DNA of 48,660 nucleotides from Candidatus Gastranaerophilales bacterium (GTDB taxonomy: Bacteria > Cyanobacteriota > Vampirovibrionia > Gastranaerophilales > Gastranaerophilaceae). Below are positions 7,192 through 15,192 of the stretch, piece after piece; the stretch's first letter is position 1, and each line of letters starts with the position of its first letter. The position numbers and the translations under genes were made by a program. The notes under the pieces are model-generated. The model was not told the origin of the DNA. It ran no database searches and saw only the letters and a program-made list of their open reading frames with translations. The DNA lies in the NCBI GenBank assembly GCA_944326915.1, contig CALVFT010000010.1, positions 1 through 48,660 of the forward strand, in the 5' to 3' direction.

Positions 7192-7689
7192 ATGAAAAGA
7201 ATAATTATCCATTGGACAGCAGGAGGTCACTATCCTTCTGCTTATGAGAATAGTTTTTACCATTTTTTAGTGGATAAAGATGGGAGAGTATCTCAGGGAA
7301 TATTTAAACCTCAAGATAATGAAGTTTGTAAACGATGGAAATATGCAGCTCATACTGGTGGCGGTAATACCGGATCAATTGGTGTTGCAATGTGCGGAAT
7401 GGGTGGTTTTAAAAATAGAAACAGTCAGGGGAATTATCCTATTTCGAAAATTCAATTTGAAGCAACTATGAAATTGTGTTCAGAACTTGCAAAGAAATAC
7501 GATATAAGTGTTACTCCAAATAATGTGATGACTCATTATGAATTTGGCATAAAAAATCCAAAAACTACAAGTGCTGGAAAAATTGATATTGTATTTATTC
7601 CTCCATATCCGTGGGTTTTGAAAGAAGATGTGGGAAGTTTTATTAGGGCAAAAATTCGTTGGTATCTGGTGAATAATAAAGGAGAATAA
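7192..7689 (+). CDS. N-acetylmuramoyl-L-alanine amidase (T7-lysozyme-like endolysin)
   Basis: Zn-dependent Amidase_2 enzyme that cleaves the bond between MurNAc and L-Ala in peptidoglycan. Zn ligands are visible: His 7 (IIIHWTAGG), His 115 (MTHYEFG) and probably Asp 132 (GKIDIVF). YHFLVDKDG and AAHTGGGNTGSIGVAMCG are typical of the T7-lysozyme branch. At 165 residues it is a single catalytic domain with no signal peptide or wall-binding domain, as for a phage endolysin needing a holin. The next gene follows after one base. In this lineage such amidases are also kept in chromosomal phage remnants. Identification is strong; a lysis role is inferred from context. Confidence 0.92.
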   Translation: MKRIIIHWTAGGHYPSAYENSFYHFLVDKDGRVSQGIFKPQDNEVCKRWKYAAHTGGGNTGSIGVAMCGMGGFKNRNSQGNYPISKIQFEATMKLCSELAKKYDISVTPNNVMTHYEFGIKNPKTTSAGKIDIVFIPPYPWVLKEDVGSFIRAKIRWYLVNNKGE

Positions 7690-7690
7690 T

Positions 7691-9229
7691 ATGGCAGAAG
7701 TTTCTTACTATGACTTAAGCGGAGGTATAAACCTTTCAGTTACAAAGACAGAATTAGGTTTGGATACCAAGAAAATTTATTGGTCAGATTCTAAAAATAT
7801 TGAAATATTATCAAATAAAGGTATTGTAAAACAAAAAGGGAATATTAGGTTTTGTCATTTGAATGAAGCTGAACAAATTACAAGTCTTACGGAGTTGGTA
7901 TCAAAGAGTTATAACAAACTTTTGATAACTACAATTAGTGGAAAAATGTACGTTTATGATCCTTTTAAAGACGAATTTAGTTTGTTGGACAAAACTTTAA
8001 CAGGTAAAAGACCACGATTTATATCTTTTTTGAACGGACTTGTTGGGATAAGCGAAAGCGATGGATTGTTCTATGTAAAAGATAATTTAGATAACAAAGA
8101 AGGTAAGTATGAGGTCATTGATTGTGATTTAAAAAACTCATCAGATGAGTATGTTGTTGATGGTGTGTTAGCAGTATACAGAGGCAGAGTTTTTGTTGCT
8201 CATGGGTCTACTATTTATTATTCTGCCCTGGGAACTTATGATGATTTTAAAACAGAAGAAGATGCAGGCTACATAAGAGATTTTCATACTGATACTGATG
8301 CAATTACTGCTCTTATGCCTTATCGAGAGTATTTGGCAATTTATAAGAAAAATAGGGTGTATTTGCTTTCCGGTATTGATGCAAGTGATTTTGAAATTAC
8401 TCCTTTTGCAGATAAGGGATCTTATACTGATAGAGCAATTGTTAACATTGAAAATAAACAATATTTTTTAAGTGATGGTATTTTTGCATTGGAACAGGCC
8501 GGCATTCTTAACCAAATTCAAATAGGTTCTGAAATCTCAACTAAAATTCGTCCGGAATTTGATAATTTTACCAATAGTGGGCTTGAAAATTCTTTTTGTA
8601 TCCCTTATCCAAAGAAAAATCAGGTTTGGTATTTCTTTAATTATTCAAATGATGAATATTTTCATACTATTTGGATAAATGATTATGTTAATAAGGCTTG
8701 GTATAAAAGGGTTGTACCTCAGAATTTAACTTGTGCCGTGCTTTTTAATGGTGAAATTTTAACGGCCGATGATAAAGGGAATATTTATAAAGAAGATACA
8801 GGTAATTCTTTTGATGGCAAGGCTATTGATTTTATGTGGAAATCACCGTTTTTATCGATTACTGATGCTCATCACCGAAAAACAATTGATGAATTTTATT
8901 TTATCTTAGATAATTCTTATGATAATGATTTTAATTTTTCTATTTACAAAGATTATGATAGTGAATTTTCTGATGATGTGGAACATATATATTGCTATCA
9001 TGAAGAACATTTTGTCTGGGGTGATGATAGTGAATCTTTTACAGCAAATCAATGTTGGGCAAAAGATGAAGATAAATATCCAATATGGGCCGTAAATACT
9101 GATACTATGGAAAAAGCAGAGATATCTGAAGCTAATTATTCAATTCAGTTGTGTATAGAGGGGAATGAATTAACAAATTCCTGTGCGATTATCGGTCTGC
9201 ATTTCAAAGAAGTTTATGTTGATGATTAA
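7691..9229 (+). CDS. Phage neck/tail-like structural protein, 512 residues
   Basis: The N-terminus (SYYDLSGGINLSVTKTELG), with repeated short beta segments such as LLITTISGKMYVYD, RVFVAHGSTIYYSALGTYDDF and RVYLLSGIDASDFEI, resembles the beta-propeller proteins that close podovirus necks (P22 gp10-type DNA-stabilisation/tail hub proteins). The length fits (P22 gp10 is 472). I see no signal peptide. It starts one base after the amidase stop and its Shine-Dalgarno overlaps that gene's end, so the two are coupled. This position, before the capsid gene, is the reverse of the P22 order. Assignment is by overall pattern, so the fold is likely but the exact role is inferred. Confidence 0.65.
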   Translation: MAEVSYYDLSGGINLSVTKTELGLDTKKIYWSDSKNIEILSNKGIVKQKGNIRFCHLNEAEQITSLTELVSKSYNKLLITTISGKMYVYDPFKDEFSLLDKTLTGKRPRFISFLNGLVGISESDGLFYVKDNLDNKEGKYEVIDCDLKNSSDEYVVDGVLAVYRGRVFVAHGSTIYYSALGTYDDFKTEEDAGYIRDFHTDTDAITALMPYREYLAIYKKNRVYLLSGIDASDFEITPFADKGSYTDRAIVNIENKQYFLSDGIFALEQAGILNQIQIGSEISTKIRPEFDNFTNSGLENSFCIPYPKKNQVWYFFNYSNDEYFHTIWINDYVNKAWYKRVVPQNLTCAVLFNGEILTADDKGNIYKEDTGNSFDGKAIDFMWKSPFLSITDAHHRKTIDEFYFILDNSYDNDFNFSIYKDYDSEFSDDVEHIYCYHEEHFVWGDDSESFTANQCWAKDEDKYPIWAVNTDTMEKAEISEANYSIQLCIEGNELTNSCAIIGLHFKEVYVDD

Positions 9230-9289
9230 AAAATATAACACCACTCATTGTTATGTACAAAAATATATTGAAGAAGAAAGGAAATGATT

Positions 9290-10141
9290 ATGTCAGAAAA
9301 TGCTTACGCTGCGTTTATTCCTGAGATATGGAGTCAAAAGCTTAACGCTATGTTAGAAAAAGAATGTGTTATGCTTCAATGTGTAAACAGAAATTATGAA
9401 GGTGAAATTAAAAACCAAGGTGATAAAGTTAAAATTATTACTCCTGCTGCGGTAACTATTTCTACTCTTGATACTGGTTCTATTTCTTATAGCGAATTGG
9501 AACCGACTTCAATGGATTTGGTTATTGATCAAAAGAAATTCTTTGCGTTTAAGATTAATGATGTAGCTCAAGTCCAAGCTAATACTGATATTATGGAAGC
9601 TCATTTAAAAAATGCAAAACAAGCTATTGAAGAAGTTCAAGATGCTTATTTATTGGCACAACATGCTAATGTTGATGCAGGAAATATTGTAGGGTCAGAT
9701 TCTCAGCCTGTTACTTTGGATAAATCAACTATTTACGAACAATTTGTAAAATTAGCACTAGCATTGAAAAACTCAAATGCAGTAACAGCTGCAAAACGAC
9801 CTTGGGTTGTTATTAATCCGACTATTGAGTCTTATTTACTACAAAGCAGTGAATTTATCGGTGCTTATAAGGTTGCTGATGAAACTTTGAGAGAAGGTGC
9901 TATTGGTAGAATTGCAGGCATGGATGTTTTAGTCAGCACAAATTTAGGCGAAGTTTCTGATAAATACTATGTATTAGCAGGAACAAATGACGCTATTACT
10001 TTTGCATCTCAGTTGGCAAAAATTGAAAGCCTAAGAGATAAAGATAGTTTCTCTGATTTAGTAAGAGGCCTTTACTTATATGGTGCAAAAACTGTTCAAC
10101 CAAAAGCTTTAGCAAAAATGGTTGTTAAAGTTCCTGTATAG
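9290..10141 (+). CDS. Phage major capsid protein (HK97-fold/P22-type)
   Basis: Shell-forming protein of 283 residues. The pattern EIWSQKLNAMLEKECVMLQCVNR, a glycine-turn segment (KNQGDKVKII), YSELEPTSMDLVIDQKKFFAF and AYLLAQHANVDAG is typical of P22-like and related coat proteins. So is the later PWVVINPTIESYLL...GRIAGMDVLVSTNLG. ATG 9290 is preferred to ATG 9284 because GAAAGGA (9276-9282) is at ideal spacing for it. It is followed by a strong hairpin without a T-run (10159-10196), as expected where a high-copy coat gene needs transcript stabilisation. It has no N-terminal protease-cleaved delta domain and no protease gene is nearby. A scaffold-like gene follows instead. Confidence 0.85.
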   Translation: MSENAYAAFIPEIWSQKLNAMLEKECVMLQCVNRNYEGEIKNQGDKVKIITPAAVTISTLDTGSISYSELEPTSMDLVIDQKKFFAFKINDVAQVQANTDIMEAHLKNAKQAIEEVQDAYLLAQHANVDAGNIVGSDSQPVTLDKSTIYEQFVKLALALKNSNAVTAAKRPWVVINPTIESYLLQSSEFIGAYKVADETLREGAIGRIAGMDVLVSTNLGEVSDKYYVLAGTNDAITFASQLAKIESLRDKDSFSDLVRGLYLYGAKTVQPKALAKMVVKVPV

Positions 10142-10158
10142 AAAATTTTTACCTCATT

Positions 10159-10196
10159 AGAATGTATCCCCAAATTTTATATTGGGGATGCATTCT
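10159..10196 (+). promoter_or_regulatory. Strong intergenic hairpin after the capsid gene
   Basis: A 15-bp stem with one G-T pair: AGAATGTATCCCCAA (10159-10173) / TTGGGGATGCATTCT (10182-10196), with an 8-base loop. There is no T-run after it, so mRNA 3'-end protection or processing is more likely than termination. Confidence 0.65.
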
Positions 10197-10227
10197 TAGT
10201 CTTAAGTGAATGAAAGGGAGTATTTAT

Positions 10228-10476
10228 ATGTTAGAAAAATTGAAATCAAATATTAATGAATTAGCAAAACAAGCTGTTTATTTAGCAGAAAATACATTGA
10301 TAGGTGATAGCTATGAGAAAAAAAGAGAAATGGCTCTTGAGTTTGTTGTCTCTAATATTCCTGTATGTGCTCCTTTTAAAAAAATAGTTGCAAAAATATT
10401 AGCAAAATTTATAGATGAAGCAATTGATATTGCTTTTGAATGTGCAAAATCTTTAATTAAAGATGTTGAACAATAG
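10228..10476 (+). CDS. Small helical phage protein, 82 residues
   Basis: ATG 10228 is chosen because AAAGGGAG precedes it; the frame is open back to 10210. The protein is helical, with EKKREMALEFVVSNIP followed by an amphipathic stretch IVAKILAKFIDEAIDIAFECAK. That pairing recalls the C-terminal half of LLH-type holins, but there is no N-terminal membrane segment, so a holin role is doubtful. It lies between the capsid and the scaffold-like gene, 8 bases before the latter. It could be a capsid accessory or minor structural protein. Function unknown. Confidence 0.6.
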   Translation: MLEKLKSNINELAKQAVYLAENTLIGDSYEKKREMALEFVVSNIPVCAPFKKIVAKILAKFIDEAIDIAFECAKSLIKDVEQ

Positions 10477-10484
10477 GAGAAATT

Positions 10485-11192
10485 ATGAGTATAAAAAAAG
10501 AAAATGAAAATAATTCATCTGATTTACAAAACCTAAAATCTTCATCAGATGCCGTTTATCAACAGACTTTGGATGATGCATTGCAAGGTCAAGCTGCTCA
10601 AAATAATTCTTCAACCCCTTTATCCAGAGAAGAACAAATTAAGCAACTTGCAATTAAAGATATTCAAACAATTGAAAATTTGATGAATTCAGGTGTCGTG
10701 AGCTCTGAACAAGGACAAAATTTAATGAATTATGTAGTAAATAAAGCGTATAATGAAGTGAAACAACAAAATCAAGGGCAAGCGGCATTAAATCAAGTTG
10801 ATAATTCTTTACCTGTAAACAGTTATTTGAATAACTTGGAGCAGCCGGAATTTTTTCAACAAGATGGAAGAAGTCAAGTTTTGGATTATTTGAAAAATTA
10901 TTATCCGAATGTTGGTAAAGATGAAGTTTCTCAGATAATTGCAATGATTAACAGTGTGGAAGATTCTGCTGTGAAAAGATTTTTGAGAAAACAAGAACAC
11001 GATAAAGCACTAAAAGATGCAAATGAAGCTGCAAAACAAAGACTTATTGCTAATGCACAAAAGTCTTCTGGGGCAGGAAACGGAACAGGAGTGATTTTTA
11101 CTCGTGATCAGATCGGCAAAATGAGTGGTGCTGAATTTGCAAAAAATGAAAAATTAATTATGGAACAGCTTAAAAGAGGTCTGATTCGATAA
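10485..11192 (+). CDS. Probable capsid scaffolding protein, 235 residues
   Basis: Gln-, Asn- and Ser-rich, highly charged and predicted helical, with little tertiary-fold signal, as in scaffolding proteins of P22-like phages. The C-terminus (RDQIGKMSGAEFAKNEKLIM, then a basic LKRGLIR end) resembles the terminal motif seen in several scaffold or capsid-assembly proteins, where a basic helix-loop-helix contacts the coat. AGGAG overlaps the previous stop region. It is adjacent to the capsid gene as scaffolds usually are, but after it rather than before it. The assignment is an inference from composition and position. Confidence 0.55.
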   Translation: MSIKKENENNSSDLQNLKSSSDAVYQQTLDDALQGQAAQNNSSTPLSREEQIKQLAIKDIQTIENLMNSGVVSSEQGQNLMNYVVNKAYNEVKQQNQGQAALNQVDNSLPVNSYLNNLEQPEFFQQDGRSQVLDYLKNYYPNVGKDEVSQIIAMINSVEDSAVKRFLRKQEHDKALKDANEAAKQRLIANAQKSSGAGNGTGVIFTRDQIGKMSGAEFAKNEKLIMEQLKRGLIR

Positions 11193-11218
11193 TTTTGCAA
11201 ATTCTTATCTTTGACCTG

Positions 11219-11241
11219 ACAGCTCTTTTATATGGAGCTGT
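11219..11241 (+). promoter_or_regulatory. Intergenic hairpin after the scaffold-like gene
   Basis: ACAGCTC (11219-11225) / GAGCTGT (11235-11241), a 7-bp stem and 9-base loop without a following T-run. Confidence 0.45.
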
Positions 11242-11279
11242 TATGGTTGAAGATTTTAATTCTACAAAAAGGAGATTAA

Positions 11280-11918
11280 ATGAATTATTTAGAAGTTATA
11301 AATAAGTGTCTGGTTGAGCTTAATTATAAACAGGTTAATGCTTTTTCTGAATTGATAAAAAATGACCATAAGAAATTGATGAATATTATAAATGTTATAA
11401 ATTCAGAACTATGCGGTTTTGATAATTGGAATTTTTTATTGAGAAAAGAGACTTTAACTCTTGAAAAAGGTCAAAAAGAACTCACTAACAATATAAATGG
11501 TGTAATTCAAAACATAATAATAAATAAAAATATTTATAATTATTATTCTGATTTTGAAAAAGCATTGACCTCTAATCAACCTGCTCAAACTTATTCAATA
11601 TTTAATGATAAAATTCTTCTTCCTGTGTTTGATGAAGATGTGCAGGTCGAAATTATTTATTGTACCAAAAATTGTGCCAAGAATGCAGAAGGGGAAGAAA
11701 AGTTAAAGCTTGAAGAAGCTACTGATGAAAGCTTGATACCTATGCCTTTTGCAGAACCTTTGTTAGTATATGGTGCTTGTATGAGATTGAAAGGTAATCC
11801 GCAACATGTAAGGTTCAATTATTGGTATGGAATGTATAAGGATGCTTTGGCTAATTTTCGTTCAAAAATTTCTGTAACAACTGATGATACTCCTCAAATA
11901 AGGATGAGAAGAAGATAG
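11280..11918 (+). CDS. Probable head-tail adaptor protein, 212 residues
   Basis: The opening NYLEVINKCLVELNYKQVNA and the later NFLLRKETLTLEKGQKEL, with a helix near the end (PFAEPLLVYGACMRLKGNP), recall the P22 gp4-type adaptor family that docks under the portal. Those proteins likewise start with a helical bundle, contain a beta insertion and end in a helical region. A strong AAAAAGGAG precedes the ATG. It lies between the scaffold-like and small terminase genes. The C-terminus is very basic (RMRRR). Assignment is tentative; it could be another connector or stopper protein. Confidence 0.5.
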   Translation: MNYLEVINKCLVELNYKQVNAFSELIKNDHKKLMNIINVINSELCGFDNWNFLLRKETLTLEKGQKELTNNINGVIQNIIINKNIYNYYSDFEKALTSNQPAQTYSIFNDKILLPVFDEDVQVEIIYCTKNCAKNAEGEEKLKLEEATDESLIPMPFAEPLLVYGACMRLKGNPQHVRFNYWYGMYKDALANFRSKISVTTDDTPQIRMRRR

Positions 11919-11936
11919 AAATTTTGCATAAAAAAA

Positions 11937-11965
11937 ACAGGAAGTAATTTCATTTCCCCCCTGTT
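11937..11965 (-). terminator. Hairpin with a T-run only on the minus strand
   Basis: AACAGG (11937-11942) / CCTGTT (11960-11965), flanked on the left by an A-tract. Read on the minus strand it ends in TTTTTTTT, a terminator for antisense transcription. On the plus strand it is only a hairpin. No minus-strand gene here is convincing. Confidence 0.4.
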
Positions 11966-12076
11966 AAGATTTACACTAGCCGAAATATAAATAGCATGCT
12001 CATTATACAATTTTTTTCAAAAAAACACAAATTTTGATAAGAAATGTAAATTTTTTTAATAAAAGAATATAGAACG

Positions 12077-12517
12077 ATGAAAAATATAACAGAACAACAA
12101 AAAAAATTTGTTTCGGAATATATAAAGACTCTTGATGGAGAGTTGTCTGCAAAAAATGCAGGATACAAGTCGAAAGATTTAAAAAATGTAGCCAATCGTC
12201 TGCTAGCTGAAAAGGATATTATTAATGAGATAAAGTCACAGCTGCATAAACAAATTTCTTCATTAAGAGTGCATAAAGGATATGTGATACAAAAATTATT
12301 GCAGATAGCTGAGTTCTCTTTGGAAGAGGAGGATATTCTAGATAAAGACGGTAGTTTTACCGGAAAGAAAAAGTTGAGAGATACTTCTGCCGGATTAAAA
12401 GCTTTAGAAAGTTTATGCAAATATCTTGGATTCTCAAATTCTAATGCGAAGGAAGAGGATGAGTACAAACAAGCAAAAATTATCACTATATCTAATTTAG
12501 ATGACGAAAAAATTTAG
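12077..12517 (+). CDS. Terminase small subunit-like protein
   Basis: DNA-recognition subunit of the packaging motor. The start ITEQQKKFVSEYIKTLDGEL, then AKNAGYKSKDLKNVANRLLAEKDI, is the helix-turn-helix pattern of XtmA/Terminase_2 small subunits. It is followed by an oligomerisation-like helix (HKGYVIQKLLQIAEFSLEEED) and a charged tail, for 146 residues. The upstream ribosome site is poor (AGAA only), unlike its neighbours. It is separated from the large subunit by three genes, which is unusual. A 158-base gap with hairpins precedes it. Confidence 0.8.
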   Translation: MKNITEQQKKFVSEYIKTLDGELSAKNAGYKSKDLKNVANRLLAEKDIINEIKSQLHKQISSLRVHKGYVIQKLLQIAEFSLEEEDILDKDGSFTGKKKLRDTSAGLKALESLCKYLGFSNSNAKEEDEYKQAKIITISNLDDEKI

Positions 12518-12527
12518 AGGAATAATT

Positions 12528-12890
12528 ATGAAAAATAAAGATAATGATGTTGAAAAAATGCTTCTTGAAGGTGCCTCTTTAGAAGATTTAATTAAGATGA
12601 AAATAGAAACTGAATTCTGTAAGCAAGCAGAAAAACTTAAACAAAAAAAAGAAAAAGTGACTTACACAGATATTGCTAAAGTCCCTAGAAAATATATTTT
12701 TTCTAAGACTTCTGTATTTAAAGTTTTTAATAAAAATTCTAAGTGCGAATCATTTATAAATGGTGTTCAGGCAGAGGCTTTATTAGGAACACAGTATAGT
12801 GTGAGAGAGCAGATTTTAAATGGAGTTCTAGCTGCTTTTGTAACAGAAGATGCCTATGTAAAGTTTGAAAAAGCTGATGTTTTGGAATGA
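12528..12890 (+). CDS. Hypothetical phage protein, 120 residues
   Basis: AGAGGAATAATT precedes ATG 12528; the frame upstream of it overlaps the small terminase gene and is not needed. The N-terminal half is charged and helical (VEKMLLEGASLEDLIKMKIE, KQAEKLKQKKEKVTY). The C-terminal half is a compact hydrophobic module (SKCESFINGVQAEALLGTQY...). Its stop overlaps the GNAT start (ATGA), so the two are translationally coupled. I do not recognise a family. Position suggests a packaging or portal accessory. Confidence 0.6.
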   Translation: MKNKDNDVEKMLLEGASLEDLIKMKIETEFCKQAEKLKQKKEKVTYTDIAKVPRKYIFSKTSVFKVFNKNSKCESFINGVQAEALLGTQYSVREQILNGVLAAFVTEDAYVKFEKADVLE

Positions 12891-13414
12891 TGATAGAGTT
12901 TGTTAATTTAATTATTAATAGGGATTTGCACGAGTATAGAAATACACAATATTTTACGGAAGTTTTATTTCTATATCTTAGGTATTCCAGATTCTTAGAT
13001 GATGATTATGCGCTGGATGGAAATTCTTTTTATGAATATTTTGTATCTTTGTTAGAGAGGTTGAATCCGTTTTTCTGGGTAATATTGTGCGATAGAAAAT
13101 TTAGTGGATTTGTTTTTCTTGATAATTTAATCGGCGATAAAAATCATATTCATACCGCAGAAATAACTACTTGCTTTTTAAAAGAATATTGGGGTGATTA
13201 TACAAAATATTGTGCAAAACTGTTTTTGAACTTCTGCTTTCATAAACTAAAGATAAATAAACTTAAAGTTCAGGTCTATCCGCAAAATTCCAGAACAAAA
13301 ACTATTCTTCGTTATTGCGGGTTTGAAAAAGAAGCTTTTTTGAAAAATGAAACTTTAAAAAATGGTCAAATGCAAGATATCGAAATATATTCGATATTTA
13401 ACCAAGAAAGGTAA
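12887..13414 (+). CDS. GNAT-family N-acetyltransferase
   Basis: The acetyl-CoA-binding region is recognisable: NKLKVQVYPQNSRTKTILRY, then CGFEKEAFLKN, ending in GQMQDIEIYSIF. This is the standard GNAT pattern of an N-x-x-S/T residue pair, a loop, GF-x-x-E and a final D-x-x-x-Y-S. The N-terminal part (FFWVILCDRKFSGFVFLDNL) forms the usual central strands. Of 175 residues, nearly all belong to the fold. The start overlaps the previous stop by ATGA and the portal ATG follows the stop by 4 bases. The substrate is unknown. Phage GNATs beside portal genes may modify a structural protein or host factor, but that is inference. Confidence 0.8.
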   Translation: MMIEFVNLIINRDLHEYRNTQYFTEVLFLYLRYSRFLDDDYALDGNSFYEYFVSLLERLNPFFWVILCDRKFSGFVFLDNLIGDKNHIHTAEITTCFLKEYWGDYTKYCAKLFLNFCFHKLKINKLKVQVYPQNSRTKTILRYCGFEKEAFLKNETLKNGQMQDIEIYSIFNQER

Positions 13415-13418
13415 ATTT

Positions 13419-15101
13419 ATGAAGATAGAAAAAGAAGATTTGACAAAAAAGATTAATGAAACCGAAGAGGTTTATTTAGTCGGTAATATTGTCGATAAAT
13501 ATGATAAATATGAAGATGAAAGAGCTACACAGATTACTGATATAAAATATGTTCGCGATGCAATTTATAATACGGATATTCCAAAGTTAAACGGTTGGGA
13601 TAACAAAATAGAATTACCTGATATTTATGAGTTGGCTCAGACTTTGAAATCTCATATTTGCGAAAATTTATATTCACACCCTGATGCGATGTTTGATGTT
13701 AGTGGAACTAATCCAAAAACTCAATCGTATGCAAACAAGCAAAAAGCGATGCTTGTTAATACTTTCGAACAAATGAATATTGAAAATGAAATAGAAAAGA
13801 TTATTGACGGAATTGTCGAGACTGGTGAATCTACTTTATTTGTTGGTTGGGAAACTAAGATTAAATCAACAAGACGAGCAAAAACATTGGAAGAACAAGT
13901 CTTGTCTTTAGGTGATACTTCTGATTTTGTTGTTGAAGAAAAGGTTGTGTATGACAATGCAAAAGTTAAACATATTAAGGCAGAAGACTTTGTTTTTGAT
14001 AAAAATAATCGTGATAATTGGGATTCTTGTGCCAAAATTTACCGGACTTATTCTACGATTGATGAAATTTTATCTGACAAGTCAAATAACATGCTTAATG
14101 AAGAAAAAATCAAGGATTTGAAGGGAGTGGTGGCGAATAAAAAATCATATAAAGAAACTTATGATGAAAGAGCTGTTGATGGAAATAAAGTTGAGATATT
14201 AGAGTTTTGGGGAGATATAGAACTAGCTGATGGAAATATTCTAAAAAATTGGTTAATTGTAATTGGTGGAAGACGCCATATTATTCGTTTTGAACCTAAT
14301 CCTTTTGTTATAAATCCTTTTATACATGCAAATATTATTGAATCTCCAAATACTCATCGCGGAGTTTCTCCATTGAGAGTAGCATTGATTTTGAATAGTA
14401 TTGCTTCTACTATTTTGAACAAGCAAATTGATGCTTTAGCATTGATGATGAATCCTCCTTATTTAGCTCCAAAAGGTTGTTTTAAGGGACAGCAAGATGT
14501 TAGACCAGGTAAAATTATTGAGTATGATGCTGCATTAATGCCAAATCAGCCTGTGCCGTTATCTTTTGATAAGGCTATGGTCGGTTGGGACTTTTTAAAT
14601 TATTTTAAATCAACTATAGAGAGTGCAACCGGTATCTTTAAAAATATGGCGGGTAATATTCAATCAGCTCAAAGAACTGCAACTGAATTAAATTATTCAG
14701 TAAGTGGCCAAGAAGCGCGTTTGAATATGATTTTGGATTCAATAAATCGTAAAATTATTGTTCCAATGGTTGAAAAGACTGCTGAAATTATTGCTTATTT
14801 TAAACTGGGTACAGAACTTATTGGTAAAAATGATAGAGGTACTACCGTTTTTGTTGAGATAAATGATGATATCAGAAATGCAAATTATATTTATCGTTAT
14901 GGGGATAGAAAAGCCTCTTTTGAAAGAAAGTCTAAATTAAAAGAATTGTTTGAAGTTGTTCAATCATTTGCAAATGTTCCAGAGGTAGAAGAACATATTG
15001 ACTGGTTGGAATGTTTTAAATTTGCATTGGAACAGTATGGTATTGAAAATGCTAATAATTTCCTTTTACAAAACAGTGAAGGAAATGATCAGGTTAAATA
15101 G
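13419..15101 (+). CDS. Phage portal protein
   Basis: Forms the dodecameric DNA channel at one capsid vertex. ATG 13419 follows AAGAAAGG at good spacing; the open frame upstream overlaps the GNAT gene and lacks a ribosome site. In 560 residues, the early LAQTLKSHICENLY region, the central long-strand section (ILEFWGDIEL, WLIVIGGRRHIIRFEPNPF) and STHR-like SPNTHRGVSPLR fit the podovirus/P22-like portal pattern. So do the SILNSIASTILNK-type stem helix and the late TATELNYSVSGQEARL, SINRKIIVPMVEK segments. It is followed by an intrinsic-terminator-like hairpin before the large terminase gene. Confidence rests on this pattern plus location. Confidence 0.82.
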   Translation: MKIEKEDLTKKINETEEVYLVGNIVDKYDKYEDERATQITDIKYVRDAIYNTDIPKLNGWDNKIELPDIYELAQTLKSHICENLYSHPDAMFDVSGTNPKTQSYANKQKAMLVNTFEQMNIENEIEKIIDGIVETGESTLFVGWETKIKSTRRAKTLEEQVLSLGDTSDFVVEEKVVYDNAKVKHIKAEDFVFDKNNRDNWDSCAKIYRTYSTIDEILSDKSNNMLNEEKIKDLKGVVANKKSYKETYDERAVDGNKVEILEFWGDIELADGNILKNWLIVIGGRRHIIRFEPNPFVINPFIHANIIESPNTHRGVSPLRVALILNSIASTILNKQIDALALMMNPPYLAPKGCFKGQQDVRPGKIIEYDAALMPNQPVPLSFDKAMVGWDFLNYFKSTIESATGIFKNMAGNIQSAQRTATELNYSVSGQEARLNMILDSINRKIIVPMVEKTAEIIAYFKLGTELIGKNDRGTTVFVEINDDIRNANYIYRYGDRKASFERKSKLKELFEVVQSFANVPEVEEHIDWLECFKFALEQYGIENANNFLLQNSEGNDQVK

Positions 15102-15111
15102 TCTATTCTTT

Positions 15112-15180
15112 GCCGTCCCTTGCTATTCTTTTCCGACTCCTCATGTATAACCATTTGTATTAGGGACGGCTTTTCTTTTT
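15112..15180 (+). terminator. Intrinsic-terminator-like hairpin between portal and large terminase
   Basis: A perfect 9-bp GC-rich stem GCCGTCCCT (15112-15120) / AGGGACGGC (15162-15170), a 41-base loop, then TTTTCTTTTTT. It would reduce expression of the large terminase relative to structural genes unless read through. The wide loop makes termination efficiency uncertain. Confidence 0.6.
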
Positions 15181-15192
15181 TAGGGTAAAAGT

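Noticed and set aside
11971-12486. 171-codon open frame on the minus strand
   Set aside because: It lies antisense to the small terminase gene, is Phe/Ser/Cys-rich as expected for antisense of AT-rich coding DNA, and has no ribosome site.
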